This document shows positions 47,709 to 60,300 of a stretch of 64,000 nucleotides of DNA, piece after piece; positions within the stretch are counted from its first letter, which is position 1, and every line of letters starts with the position of its first letter. Source of the stretch: Sphagnum compactum (Eukaryota; Bryophyta; Sphagnopsida; Sphagnales); the NCBI GenBank assembly GCA_965153455.1, contig OZ234493.1, positions 18,466,213 through 18,530,212 of the forward strand, written 5' to 3'. The notes under the pieces were generated by a model. That model searched no databases. It saw nothing but the letters and a program-made list of their open reading frames with translations, and was not told where the DNA came from. Both the position numbers and the translations under genes were made by a program.

Positions 47709-49372
47709 ATGACTAGTCTTCAAGGTATGGATGAATTGTTTTGGGGTAGGGACCATGAGGATGTAAATGATTGGGCTGAACATCTAACTATGGCAGCTGA
47801 GGTCAAAGATCTCAATGATGATAAGCTATTTAAGATAGCGAAATTGAACTTGCGCGGCAGAGCTAAGGAGTGGTTCAAGAAGCTCAATCCACCACCAGCA
47901 GACTGGACTATCTTAAAGACTACAATTGTTCAAAAGTTTGGTGATGCAAATGAAATTTGTGTCAAACTTGATGCAATCAAACAAAAACCTAAAGAGTGGG
48001 TTGAGAAGTATTTTGAAAGGTTGGATAAACTCTTTTAGAGAGGGAGGACTGGTGATGTTGAGTAGAGAAGAAGGTTTCTAGCTCGACTAAGGCCATAACT
48101 TAGAAGACTTTGTGTGGTGAGAACATACACAAACATTGAGGAAATGGTGATTACAATGACAGAAATAGAGAGGGTGCTAGGAAATTTTGGGGAAACACCA
48201 TATGATCCCCTCAGGGAGGAGAAGGATGAGGATGTAACTGGGGAATCATCCATAGATAAACAGTTGTTAGTGTTGAATGAGACCTTGATACATTTCTTGA
48301 GGGAATCTGGCAGTAGAAATGGAGCAAATGTAAGCTCTTTTGGGAGTGCATCTAGGTGTCAGTTATGCCAAGCTGAAGACCACACTGCAATGGCTTGTCT
48401 AAAGCACAATGAATGCGGCAAATGTGGCGGAGGTCATAGGGCTAAGAACTGTGGCATAAAGTGTTCATTCTATAATGGTTTGGGGCACTCAAAGGATCAA
48501 TGTTGGAAGAAGAAAGACACTAAGCCTTCTAACTCTAATGCCAATTACCTTAAGGTGTTGGTCAATGATGAAGAGGCCACACTGACGGAATTAAACAGGA
48601 TTTGTGGTGCTAGTCACCATTTGTCATCTGGAAATAGGATTCCCAAGAAAAAACTCCTGATGTAGGCTAATGAAGCAGAAGGAATTGCTGAATAAGCTGA
48701 AGGCATTGATGCAGGAGACATGACCAGGGAAGCAGTTCCCGATTTGGTGCAAGATAAAAAATTCTTCTACATTTCATGAAGGGCCGGATTTCTTTAACCC
48801 CCATGGAAACAATCATGCGGATTCCTGGAGAATTGGAATATTTTGAATGGTTGGTTAAACTGGCCAGAAGAAGAAAAGATGAAGAGACTGGCAAGAATCA
48901 AGTTGTTATTGTCAACAGCACCCTTGCTGTTAAAAGGATTTTTGTGAACAAAAATTACGAAGGTAAGACCATGCACTTGCCTGTGGAGATCAACAATGGG
49001 ATGATTGAAGGACTTGTGCACACTGGCGCATCTATGTCAGTAATGGCAGCCAGTATAGTACAAGAGCTTGGGATTATGCATTTGGTCTCAGGATATGAGA
49101 CATACAAGACAACATCTGGGACTGTCACCACTACTTTGGGAAGGCTAGATGACATACCTGTGCATGTTGGCAATGTTGTTTGTAGTATGGTGTTTTTGGT
49201 GGTGGATATAGATAGATACACATGACCTTTTGTTAGGTTTGGACTTCCTCATGAAGATTGGGGCAACGGTCGATGTGGAAAAAAACACTATACAGGTTAG
49301 GCATGGACCTAAGGCTACTATGGAGATGTTCCCTTTGAATGTTGTAAACATTGTACAACATGGGGAGACATA
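47709..49372 (+). pseudogene. Ty3/gypsy-like gag-protease remnant
   Basis: The gag capsid-like segment (47709-48038) has the typical LRGRAKEWFKKL and KQKPKEWVEKYFERLDKLF features. Three in-frame stops (48036-48096) follow, then the same frame continues (48114-48665) into Cys/His knuckles: CQLCQAEDHTAMAC, CGKCGGGHRAKNC, and a third with Tyr in place of Cys. After a stop and frame change, 48776-49225 carries a retropepsin-like segment in which the active-site DTGA reads HTGAS, so the catalytic Asp is lost. After another frameshift near 49221 the LLLGLDFLMKIGA block follows, ending at 49372. No reverse transcriptase, RNase H or integrase is visible. The element is dead. Confidence 0.82.
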
Positions 49373-49374
49373 AT

Positions 49375-50743
49375 ATACCTCTTCAATGGAACCTATTAAG
49401 AGGTCCTAGCCTGCAAGAGCTCAACATGGTACATTTGTGAGGAGTTTATGATTCAACTTCATAAATGCAAGAAAACAAAAGTTTTAGTTGTTTTATTGAT
49501 AACAAACTCTGAAGTATGAGAATACAGAGAAATGTCACTCACAATGTTGCTACATTTTGAACTTTAGAAGGGAAAGAAAGAATTTGATAATGTCAAATTA
49601 TATACGATATTGCAAACTTGACCTGAAGGTAGAAAAGATGAAGAAAGAGGACAAGGAATTCAATGAAGACAATGTTAAAGATGAACAAGAAGAGTTGTCC
49701 AGTTCAAGTGGAGAGAAGGGAATGAAAGCTTCAAAGAAGGTATTTTATGAAATTGAAATCCTTACCCAAGTAGTTTACTTTGGTGATTTGCTCTACAAAA
49801 GGTGATAGTTGCATCAAGTTGTTCATGGTTGCACTTATTAGGGATTCTATAATTTGCATCTTTCTCTCTTCAACAAATGCAGTTGTATGCTTGTACGTTG
49901 TCAAGCATAATATACATTTAGCAAATTCTGAAGGGTTTTGGACTAGTGATTATAACATCCCATTTGATGTGGTGATTTGTCTAGCATTTGTAATTATATT
50001 TTGCAGTGCACATCCCATTTGTAGTTTTTTTGGTCTATGGATCCCAGGTATGCAAAGAAGCATAGTTGGTTGCCATTTTGGTGGTTTGTTACTTGTTAAA
50101 TGCCAGCTAAAAATGGGATTTGGTCAAATTGCTACAAATTCACAGGAATGCTCTTATAGACTAGGGGTTGATTGATTACACCTTACCCCAGAAAAGCAGT
50201 TTTCTGTCACTTTTAGGCAATAATTTCCCCAAAAAAAAGGGAATTTATAGCAGAATATTTCATTTTCAGAAAACTGCCACCTTTTGGCATTTTTTCACCA
50301 GAAAAAAGGACTGGTCCGCTATGTGATATTTGAAAAACCTTCATCCAACTGTGAAAACAGCTGGAGAGAAAGATGTCCCTAATGGAAAAGTTGCTGTTAT
50401 GGTTCAGAAACACAAACTTCCACATCCTTTTTCCTCTTTCATAAAGCTGCAAAAAACATTTGCAGATGTGAAAGGCAGGCAGTTCAAGAGTGCCAAGACA
50501 ATTGCCATAGCACAAAAGTTGCTGTTGTTGTGTTCAGTTTAGGGAACATTTGTACCTGCAGGACCTACTAAAGAGCAAACTCCACAGTCTCATTCAGGCT
50601 CATCCCTTGCTCATACAGAAAGACATTGATTGTAATGCTGTTACAAGAAAATGAACTCCTCTGGACCTAAATCTTCTTGTGCATGGAAAAGATCACACTG
50701 CTTGAGAGTTAGCTACCTATAACTGAGCAAAAATGGAGTAAGT
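49375..50743. other. Intergenic; possible further retroelement debris
   Basis: An 82-codon Lys/Glu-rich ORF (49557-49805) and a 131-codon ORF (49780-50175) have no recognised domain and could be leftover polyprotein. From about 50200 this is the 3' flank of the uL5c gene. No poly(A) signal could be assigned. Confidence 0.4.
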
Positions 50744-53135
50744 CTACTTTCGCCTTGACTTGCCCCTGAATGTCACTCGGGTTTTCTTCTTGGCAGCAGA
50801 TGCAGATGACCGCCCACCACCAAGTTCGCGGAATGGCATGCCCATCAGAGAGAGCAGTTTTAAGCCTTCTGTGTCATTTTTGGCAGAGGTGATAATGCAG
50901 ATGTCCATGCCCCTTTCCTTATCAATGTTCTCAAATCGGATCTCTGGGAAAACACTCTGCTCTGGCAACCCCAGGGTGTAGTTTCCCCTCCCATCAAAAC
51001 TGTAAGGGTTCACCCCTTGGAAATCCCTTGTTCTGGGGAGAGCCAAGTTCATCAGCCTGTCTAGAAATGAGTACATAACCTGCATCATCCAGAATATTGA
51101 CATAAAGACTTCAACAACATACCAGATGAACAGTGCACATCATAACATTGTCTTAGTTACATCACTACAACCCTAGTCTATAAGGGCATTCCTGTGAATT
51201 TTTGTATGTTTTCACCCCTAAACTCTATGGAGCCTTAATGCAACATTGGAGAGTTGTCCAATAAATTTCAGTATGCTGGTCCTTTCAGAATACCCATTGT
51301 CCAGTACACAAACTATAGAAACCCGACACCGACACTGAGAATTGACCGGCAGGAGCATGGTCAGGTGAGTTGATGGAAGATGGCCAGTTAATGGTTGACC
51401 TGAGGTAAGTTCCAACCTACAATGTCAGTCTCTTGATGCACAAAATGTTCTGGCCTCCATCTATTTAGGTGACCAGTGAGAGCTGAGAGGCTTGAACTGG
51501 CTGCAGGGCATAACTCTCTGTTTAGAGGGCCAAGTTGTCAGTGTCTCCAGCAATGGGATGACCACTACAGTATGTGTAGGATGCATGTGTGAAGGAAGAC
51601 AAGGATATGGCTCAGGGAGCTTCTGTGCTTGTTGAGTGCCCAGTCACTACCTCAGCAACAGCCTTTGAGTGAGGGTTATGAGATTGCAGAGAAAAGTCCG
51701 CAAAACCACTAAAGGTAACTGTTCTGTGAATTCCAGCAAAAACTGAAATTAACACAACCAGAATGAGTGTGGTCATAACCTTATGATTGTCATTCATATT
51801 GTATCAGACCATCACTTTCATCATGAACAGCACTGACTGGCTGGACTCCCAACTGACTTCAGTTTCTGAGGGTAGGTGTAGAGAAGTATATAATAATGAG
51901 CCCAAAATTTACACAAACAACTATAAGAACATCTATATCCTATTCCTGTCTTATTTCTGGAGGCAATAGGTAGACTCAGTCGTGATGTTTGCTAGCTCTT
52001 AAGAGACATTGGCTGATTTTACATTGGCTTATCATGATATGCTTTAGCCATGCTCTTAGTTGACGCGTTCAACACATAAGTACAGTATACAGCCTTTGTA
52101 TGCTCTTGAGAAACTGAATCAAGTCACCTATGCCAAGGACAGATTCTAAAGAAAAGTGCTTTACAATCTCATGTTGTGCATTATTCATCTACCACAGAAG
52201 CTGTTGTACTGAGATTTATTAAGAACCAACCCCCTCTGCCTCACCCTCAGAGCTGACAAGAATTTGCTGGGAATTCAAGAGAATCAGAAAAGGAGCTTCT
52301 TCTGTAAGTTGCTGTTTTCATGTTTCACATTAGGGTTAGGGAGCACAGCCATAAACATCACAAGAATTTGTCAGGATCACACAATTTTTTTCTGTGCTTT
52401 ATTGTAGGAGGTCTCAATTGCAGGAATTGAAAATAATTCTGGAAGAGGAAGTACCTCCCCACGAAGAGTGAGAGAGACTCCAACAGGCACCCCTTGCCGC
52501 AGCTTGAAGCCAGCTATGGCCTTCCTGGAACGAGTGACTACTGCCTTCTGGCCTGTAATCAATGCAATATCCCGGATTGTTGATTCCAGAGTCTTAGCAT
52601 TCTGAGAGGCTTCACCTATCCCACAATTGACCACCACTTTCTCCACTTGCGGTATCTACACAGAAAAACATGAGCAAAATGCTAAGCCCTAAATCCCAAG
52701 AGCAAAATTCCAAGAAAAGAGGAAACTACATTTGTATTGTTAGGTCTCTCAACCTCTCTAGAGCCTCTAGACATCTCCACCAGGCTACAATCAGGACAAT
52801 TGCTGGTTGCTACCTTGTGATCCCACACCATAGAGAAACAGTTCACTCCATTACCCCCATTTTCATTAGCTATGAGTAAAACCTAGCATGCGCCTGAAGG
52901 GATTCGACCCTACACCACTTGCCAGGTGACGCAATCAAAGCAAGAAAAGCTAAATAGTGGAAAGTGGTTACCTCTTCATAGCATTGAACTATATCCAACA
53001 TTAGTCGCCAAATCCTTCCCCCAAGACTCTCAAGCCCTTAGGTTATCGCACCGAGCAAAGCAAGTTCGCCCACTTACTCCACCTTCTCGCTCACCATAAT
53101 GCACCAAACAGGCTTCGAATCCAATAATCAAACAA

Positions 53136-53171
<36 letters not shown>

Positions 53172-53498
53172 ACACACACACACACACACACAAGGTTACT
53201 TTACCTCAAAGATATTGCCATACTTAAACTCCTCCTTGAGCGACGGCACCACTTTTTGCTCATAGATTCCTTTCAGCCGCTGTACCGCGCGCTCCGTCTC
53301 ACTCTCCACAGCCACAGCAGCAGCGGCAACAGAAGCTGAGGCCGACGCAGGCACCCAAGCTTTCACTCTCCCGAGCTTCACGACAAGTGGGGTCCTCGCC
53401 TGCACTCTGGCGCCCAGAAACTCCTTCCCAAGCTCGCCACCCAAGGCAGCGGAATTAGAGACGGAGCAAGACACAGCCGCCAGCGAAATGGTCGCCAT
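50744..53498 (-). CDS. RPL5: Plastid ribosomal protein uL5c (L5), nuclear gene, 3 exons
   Basis: Large-subunit protein of the chloroplast ribosome; uL5 binds 5S rRNA in the central protuberance. Exon 1 is 53205-53498 (98 codons), exon 2 is 52455-52655 (67), exon 3 is 50744-51079 (111 plus stop), all on the minus strand. Together they give 276 residues, close to plant homologues. Introns of 549 and 1375 bp have GT-AG ends and both lie between codons. Residues 1 to about 50 are Ala/Ser/Val-rich without acidic residues early on, as in a plastid transit peptide. The L5 N-domain shows [18 protein letters not shown] and [20 protein letters not shown]; the C-domain shows [18 protein letters not shown] and [17 protein letters not shown] basic tail [15 protein letters not shown] ends the protein. 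No break is seen, so it is probably functional. The Met at 53498 is the first and has the context GGCGACC upstream on its other strand. Confidence 0.93.
52885..52935 (-). repeat. SINE-like fragment in uL5c intron 1
   Basis: On the minus strand GTGTAGGGTCGAATCCC includes GGTCGAATCCC, a near-perfect Pol III B box, after TCACCTGGCAAGTG. No convincing A box was found. It lies inside intron 1 in the same orientation as the gene. Confidence 0.4.
53141..53192. repeat. Compound microsatellite (GA)14(CA)12 in uL5c intron 1
   Basis: GA repeats at 53141-53168 run directly into CA repeats at 53169-53192. On the transcribed strand this reads (TG)12(TC)14 and begins 11 bases after the intron's GT, so it is next to the 5' splice site. 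Confidence 0.97.
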
Positions 53499-53760
53499 GG
53501 AGAATCACTCGGAGCAAAAACTTGTAACTGGCGGAAGTGCCTCCACACTTCCCGTCTGCCCACAACAGTCGTAAGCTCGGACCTTATCCTCTCCTCTCTC
53601 TTCCCTCTGTCTTCTCCGAGAACATGAAAGAGGGTGAGGTATGAATCCGGTGACCGAACAAAGTCCCCTATAACAGCACAATTTCGACCGACTAAGACCC
53701 ATCTTGGGCGGTTATGTGATTTTCCAAACAATCTCTAGGTCCCGGGTTTCAAAAACTTTG
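53499..53760 (-). promoter_or_regulatory. 5' flank of uL5c gene
   Basis: A comparatively CpG-rich stretch, in contrast with the CpG-poor surroundings, continuing the composition of exon 1. On the minus strand it contains purine-rich GGGAAGAGAGAGGAGAGGAT, likely part of the 5' UTR. No clear TATA box was found, which is common for housekeeping plastid-protein genes. Confidence 0.4.
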
Positions 53761-55260
53761 GAAATCAAAGAACCTCCGGTTTTGGTTTTTTGGGGAATTT
53801 TTCCAGAATCAAAGAGCCTCTGGTTCCAGCTTCATGATATAGGGACTTATGTACACCTCTCTATCTTGCAATGCTAGCTCCCTTCTTCATGATATCTTTG
53901 GGCACTTAGCAAATTTTTGGACTCAGCAATGTCATGAAGCTTTTACATTACCAGAGGTTCCAGAATTTGGAAGGATTGGACTCTTTGACATTGTTGAGGT
54001 GTAATGCTCTGAACACAGAGGAAGAACCTAAGTAGGGTAATAGCCTTGACGTTTGAACTTTGAACTGTTCTCCAAATTTTCCAAACTCCGAAGAAACTTT
54101 GGTTGTGTGCATTCAGTCCTTGAGGTCTTCATGCTAGGCATCCACAACTTCGACAGGAATGATTGACAAGTTCTTCTGGATGATGCCTTGATGGTGAATG
54201 GAACCTTGATGGCCTTCCGCTAGTCAAGGCTCTTGCACTTGCTCTCTTGGCCCCAACATGAAAGATTCACAACTACTGAAATTTGTGCAGCAAATGGACA
54301 ATGCCAGCTAGTAAGAAAACAAACTGATATCAGTGGTGTATTCATTGGCTTAGGCTGATGCTGAAAACGAAACAGAGAGCATATGCATTGCTGCCCTCAT
54401 TCTGGTTCTCTCTATTATCTTCCAGCCAGAGTGCAAATTGTAGTTGCAGTTCTGCATATCCTGAAATGCTAACATGTCCTGGTGCCCTGATCCATTGCCA
54501 TGATCCAGCTGAGTTGGACAATGCTGAAGATGGCATAGGCTTCTTGCAAGGTTGACAGTGCTACTTCTACTGACGATTCCATTCCAGTAGCATTTGGGTT
54601 CTGCATACTGACCTGCATGTTGTGGGCTTGATTTAATACTCCTTGCAATCCATGGCCTTCAAGACTGCTGCCAGATTTTGCATTCTTGGATGTTGTTCGT
54701 CATGTGTTGCTGGTGTATGTGTTGGTTGATCATACCGGCTCCAAGCAATCCTTTAGTACAGGGACGCTGAGCATCCTATGGCTCTTTAATGGAAGAGGTA
54801 CCACTTCCCTCTGGAAATGCTTTAGGGACATCTGGCTTGAGTTGTTGCTGACATTTCTCCACCATTTCTTTCTTGGTGACTTGAGTTGGAAGTCCCTTGC
54901 AGGGGCTGCTGGGGATTCAATTCTTTAGAGGTCTCTTGTGTGTTGTGAAGGAACAGAGGAAGAAGATCTCAACCTTGAATGTGACCCTTAGCCTCAGTGT
55001 TAGCTTAAGCATTTCAATTTCTTTTGGCATGGAGCTTTATTGAGGTCTTGCAGACAATTTGCTTCCACTGTGGGGGTATGTGGTCTATCTCACTCAGATG
55101 ATGATCCAACTTGGACTGGTTCACTACTGGGGGTGAATTCAACAGCCTTTGCTTTCCCTCTCTTGAGATGGCCTTGTCTGGCAGAGAATTGATATCAAAG
55201 GTGGGCGAGAGCAATCCTCTGCCCTTTGAGCAAGCCAAAACAATCTGATGATGCCTGTTG
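53761..55260. other. Intergenic, no gene seen
   Basis: Mixed-composition DNA with only short ORFs, some overlapping on both strands (54342-54555). The repeat motif seen after 55.27 kb may extend weakly into this region. Nothing else was recognised. Confidence 0.45.
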
Positions 55261-55269
55261 CCCTCCTCC

Positions 55270-57340
55270 AAAAATACTTGTGATGATGTCCTTACATGGG
55301 ATCACCAGATGATGGCTGTTTGTGAGCCCTCCAACACAAGAAAGCTCCAGTGTTGTTCACCTTCATCACTATAAACATTATAGGCATGTCTGTAACCTTC
55401 ATATGAAATGACAGATAACAGTGAAGTCCCATTTCATTATAAAATGATTGGTTTCTCTGGCTTTCCTGAGCAATTAAGTCATTTCTGTGCCCCAGCCTCC
55501 TATCATCAAGTAATTGCTGCCTTGGGTGGGTGCCCTATTCTGGAAACATGTGAATTTCCTCTTGATCGCAAGATGTGAACTTATTGTCTGTGAACATTGG
55601 CTTCTGATCAGTAGGCCTTAGATGCTGGATTTTGCACTTCACTAAAAGGTGATGCTTACCTGCACCTTCATTCTGACCAAAAGAACAGACAGAATATTTA
55701 TGGTCTTTCTGAACTGACAGATTCGTTATGATAAAAGAGAAGATGGAAACTTATGAGCTTCCCTTCTGTTCTCTGAAGACTGATGTGCCTGACTTGCATC
55801 TCTGGGACCTAACTGATATTGGTGACCTAATGAGTGATGGCTATGATGTCCAAGTCATCAATGGAACATGCAGAAACTCTTGGAACTTCCCTCACAGATT
55901 TACTACCTTTCAGACGTTTGATTTTCCTCCTCACCATCTGATGACTGATATTTCCAAGTTGCATTAAGAAGTGATCAATCTCTATCTCCTTCATGAATTG
56001 GGGGACATTTCAATTCATTACCAGGTAATTCACATTCACGTCTATGCACTTCCTTTGCATTGGAATTCATCCTTCCTTCTGAACATAGAATGCAAGAAAC
56101 TCATCATTCTCATGATCTTGATGATTACAAGGTGGCAAATAGCTTTGATGTGGCTCTCCAGCAGCAGAAAACTATTTCGAAGTGATGTCCAGTACCTTCT
56201 CTTGAGATTGGTGCAATCCTCAACCTTTCCCCTTCACCACAGAAGATTGATATATATGTCCTGCTGTGCTGATGCATGATTTCCTGTGTGAACTCTCTTC
56301 CCGTCTCCTGCTGACCCATCAGGCATCAACAGGTAACAATATCTGTGACCCTTTCATATCCAGAGATAACTGGTACCTGTGAATTCTTTCTTTGACCGAG
56401 TGCAAGATATGTTGAGTTATCCTCTTTGAAGTTTAACTAGTGATTGGTACTATATAGCTTCAATGTTGCTCTGCATCAACAATAAATTCTATTGCTGATG
56501 AGTGATGTCTGTGGCCTTCTCTGTTCTTGTGGGATGATTGCAATCTTTGGCCACCCACTTCACCACCATAAGATTGATAGCTGTGACCACCTAGTTCTCG
56601 TAATGATTTTGACTATGATCTTTCCTCCCATCCACAGATGAATGATTCCAGTGCTTTCCATGTGAATTTGATCTACAGCTTTCCATGTCACAAAACAGAT
56701 GCAAATAATCTGGGATTGTACTCTTGATGACTACAAGGTGGACCCTGTTCTCAATCAAATTCTTTGTCATGTGTGTGAGATTCTCTTCTGTCATGTAACA
56801 AGTGAGATCTTTGGCCTTCCACTTCGTCACCAGAAAATCAATAACTATGACCTTCTGGTGCAGATGAGTGATTTCTGCCATGTAAGTTCACTCTATCAGC
56901 AGATGCCTAATATCTACAAGCTTCCACTTTCATTACTAGATGCTTTGGACTGGTATTTGTCCAGTTTCCTGGGCACTCAAGGAATTTCTGTAGCCTTCAA
57001 CTCTCAGATCATTCTATGAACCTGCATTCCCCACCACCAGATGGTGTTCTTGGAATGAATCTTGGGTCTAGACTAAGAGACCCCTAAAGAAGGTTGGGTG
57101 TACCACTCTAACTGGGACTGCACCAAAACATGAACATTCCAACAGATGTGTGGCAAATGCCAGCTTCCTTCATTAGATGATTCCAATCAATCCATGACCT
57201 TTGTTCACCTCAGCAATCCTCTTGACCTGTATACATTGGATCTTGGTTCTCAATTGTATGAATGTTTATGACCCTAAATCTTTATTTGTTCAAAGATGGG
57301 TAGTATCTGTGGTCACTCTTGTCATCATCAGATGAGGGCT
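55270..57340 (+). repeat. Highly diverged minisatellite, unit roughly 65-70 bp
   Basis: A degenerate motif like CACTTCATCACCAGATGATT followed by GATAGCTGTGACC recurs. Examples: ATCACCAGATGATGGCTGTT (55301), CCTTCATCACTATAAACATT (about 55360), TTCATTATAAAATGATTGG (about 55433), CCTCCTCACCATCTGATGAC (55927), CCCCTTCACCACAGAAGATT (56229), CCCACTTCACCACCATAAGA (56553), CCACTTCGTCACCAGAAAAT (56818) and GTCATCATCAGATGAGGGC (57329). The first copies are spaced about 65-70 bases apart; further on spacing is irregular. ORFs of about 100 codons here are probably by-products of the repeat. Confidence 0.55.
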
Positions 57341-57344
57341 ACCA

Positions 57345-60300
57345 TACGTGCTACTACTGATCAATGGTAGTTTTTTGTCCAAATAATTAGATACATTGAA
57401 AAGGAAATGGGGTCCTTCAGCCCCAGTTTAAATCTCTCAGAATCTTTCTTAGACAATTCTGGAATCAATTTTGGAAATTTTTCAAATTACATTTCACAAC
57501 TCTATTGGTTGTAGTACAAAGGGAAGGACTTGTTCTGCTTCATCTTGAAACTGTATGGAGCTCAATTCCTGAGGTTTCTGCTGTGACAATGCCAACCCAC
57601 AAGTACTATTACTATGTGACAACTTTTCAAAGCTGGGTTGATTTCCTGTTACATTGGTATCAAAATGTTGGAAAAGTCCTTGATTGCAGACCTAACGTTA
57701 CGAGTGATTTTTCTGAAACCTCAATTTCTTTACTTCAAGGAATTTCTAGAATCTACTACCTGCTCCAAGTTGTTAACTGTGCTATGGAACTGCAATTTTA
57801 TTTGACGGAAAATGGTTTACCCATAATCTATGTTTACTGTACATAGGGTACTGACAAACGAGGAGATAGATTTAGGAGGGGTTAGTTACAAAGTCAATGG
57901 GGGTATTCTGGTGGGAGTGGGACTGTAATGGGAAGCAACTAAAGAGAATGGGCTATGTCAGAGCCTAATGTTGGAAAGAAAAAATTTAATTCCTGATGAC
58001 CAGGTATGAGCTCCCACAGCTAGGCCTAGCTGCCTATTAGAGACCACTCCATTCCTTTCCAGTTCTTAACTCCTTGCTTCCAGTTCCATACTTTCATCAC
58101 CATTCAACTGCTAGATGTCTCAAGTCTCAACCTGCCAAACTTTACTCCTTGATAATTTACATTACAACACAATTTGGAGAAAATAAGAACATAGATCTGA
58201 AATTTAATCACCAAATGCTAACTGATTAATAGCAAAACTGAATAAGAGAAAGCGGAGTTGGTGGCAAACACCTAGCTATTGTCTATAATCAGTTTAGGGG
58301 CAACTAACTTACAAGCAAAATAAGGGGGCAATCTCATAATTATCACACCCTGGCTGTGCCCGTTATGGCAAGCTCAAACCAGCAACAGTTAAAATAGGAA
58401 ATGTTTCATGAAGTTGTCAAAAAATGAGTTCACAGTAACACCTGGTGAACATTCCTCAAAATATTAGACCGAATGAAAACTGCATTAAAAAGTACATTGT
58501 CCCAACTCCCCTAGTCTTCGCTAGTCAATAAATCATTGTTCTGTCCAAGTCACTTCCTTGAGATTCCCACCCACTGTTTTTCTAATTGGTAAGTTCTTGC
58601 CAAATTTTGACCTGGAAAATATCATTCTACCTACTGCATGGATTTTTCACGAAAAAAATGGCCCAAACTCGACAGATTTCATAAAGAAATTCCAAATTGC
58701 CAGACTTTGACAATAAGTTCTAGTAGGTAGCCAAGGATCCTGTTATTTTACTTTCATATCTGGTGTGTAGCCAAATATAGCTCATTTATTTTCTGGATGA
58801 AGGCTATTTTGGGCTACTCCAAATATCCTTAAAACAAACACTGGAACTTCCACCTGGTCCCTCATGGAGTTGTACAATAATAACTTATGCTTGAAAGAGA
58901 GGGCAGGCCATGAAAGGGTGCATATATTATGGTGTACATATTTTTGTGCAAATGCCCTTCCATAGCGCTCTGACAGAGTGGTCCCAAATCATGATCCTAC
59001 ATAAAATAGAGCCTGAGATTTGCTACTGTAGAGCCTGGAAGGGAATGTTTTTTTCCCACCAGGACCCACTATTTTCTGACAATATTAAAGCCTAGGGACT
59101 TCTAATACAAGGTGTATGTAGGCCACTAAATTTCATGGAGCAAAAGTGGTGTCATCATGTTTTTAACATTTCTTCAAGTCAATGGTGTGTAAATAGCAAA
59201 AAAGTGTTGGCACCACCAAATGAATCTGGAGGTGTTCAATGAAATGACTATTTGGGAGTTGGCATGAACTTGGCAGCCTTGATGAGAACGAGCAACAGTT
59301 ACTAAACACATATTACATAGTATAAACAGGGAACTTGTTTGTGTGCTTTTAGGTGTGAAGAAAACTGCTTAATTAGTTTAGTGTTCATAATTTTGTGAAT
59401 GAACCATCTCAGAATACTTTGTGTTAGCTTGTCTCTCCTTCCAAGTTCATGTGAGGTGGTCATTTATTAGGAGGTGCAAAGCTTATAACTTTTGGTTGTT
59501 AGTTTATACATGGTTTGAATGTGGGGAGGAACATTTGAACATTGGAACAAAATTTGAATTGCGAGTGTTCACAAGGTAATCTCCAAGGTGCAAATATATT
59601 GACATAATAATGGTGTGAAGCTTACATGAATGTCAGAGAAGATTGATTGATGAGAGTGCAGTGTGATGAAAAGATCAAAAGACAACTGCATACATGAATA
59701 ATTGAATTAATCATGCACTTTTGGGACTATTTGTGAGTTCTATTATAGTATGTTTGGAAAATATCATGAGAAATTTGCATGTAGGGTAGATACACCTATC
59801 ACAGAACACTTTGGGAGATCTCTCAATATTCTTTTCCATTGCGAGTGATTTAAAATGTTATAGGAGCACCTTCTCAAGCGCTACCAAATCATCTTGGAAA
59901 TGCGAAGTCAAAGGAGCAGCCAAAAAGACCAATAAAGAAAATAAGTTTTCTCAAACTGCAAAACACATTTTTTTTTCATTTTTCTTCATTTTGACCCCTC
60001 CTATTTCGTCAGTACATAATTTTCTCATTTTTTATTCAAATTGAGAAATTTAAACTACTCTGAAATTGGCATCTTAAGCTTTTCAAATCATCTTGTAACT
60101 CTAAAGGCAAAAAATATATATTTAAGGATTTTTTGAGGGGTTTGGAAATAGGTTATGAATTGTTCAATTGAAAATTTTCTCTAAAAATGACCCCCCTAAT
60201 TTCAGGGAGTCATAACTTTCTCACCTCTAGTCCATTTTTGCCAATTTTTAGAGCCACAAATGCGTCAAGAGAAGGGCTCCATCTATTCTTTATACACCCT

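Noticed and set aside
49557-49805. Lys/Glu-rich 82-codon ORF after the protease remnant
   Set aside because: It was considered as a retroelement polyprotein piece or a small gene, but no motif supports either.
50744-53498. Inserted plastid or bacterial DNA as the source of the L5 gene
   Set aside because: The gene has a transit peptide, two GT-AG introns and no plastid gene neighbours, so it is an ordinary nuclear gene for a plastid protein.
55971-57846. Series of ~100-codon plus-strand ORFs
   Set aside because: Most lie in the diverged minisatellite and reflect its composition; none has a recognisable domain or a consistent frame from one unit to the next.
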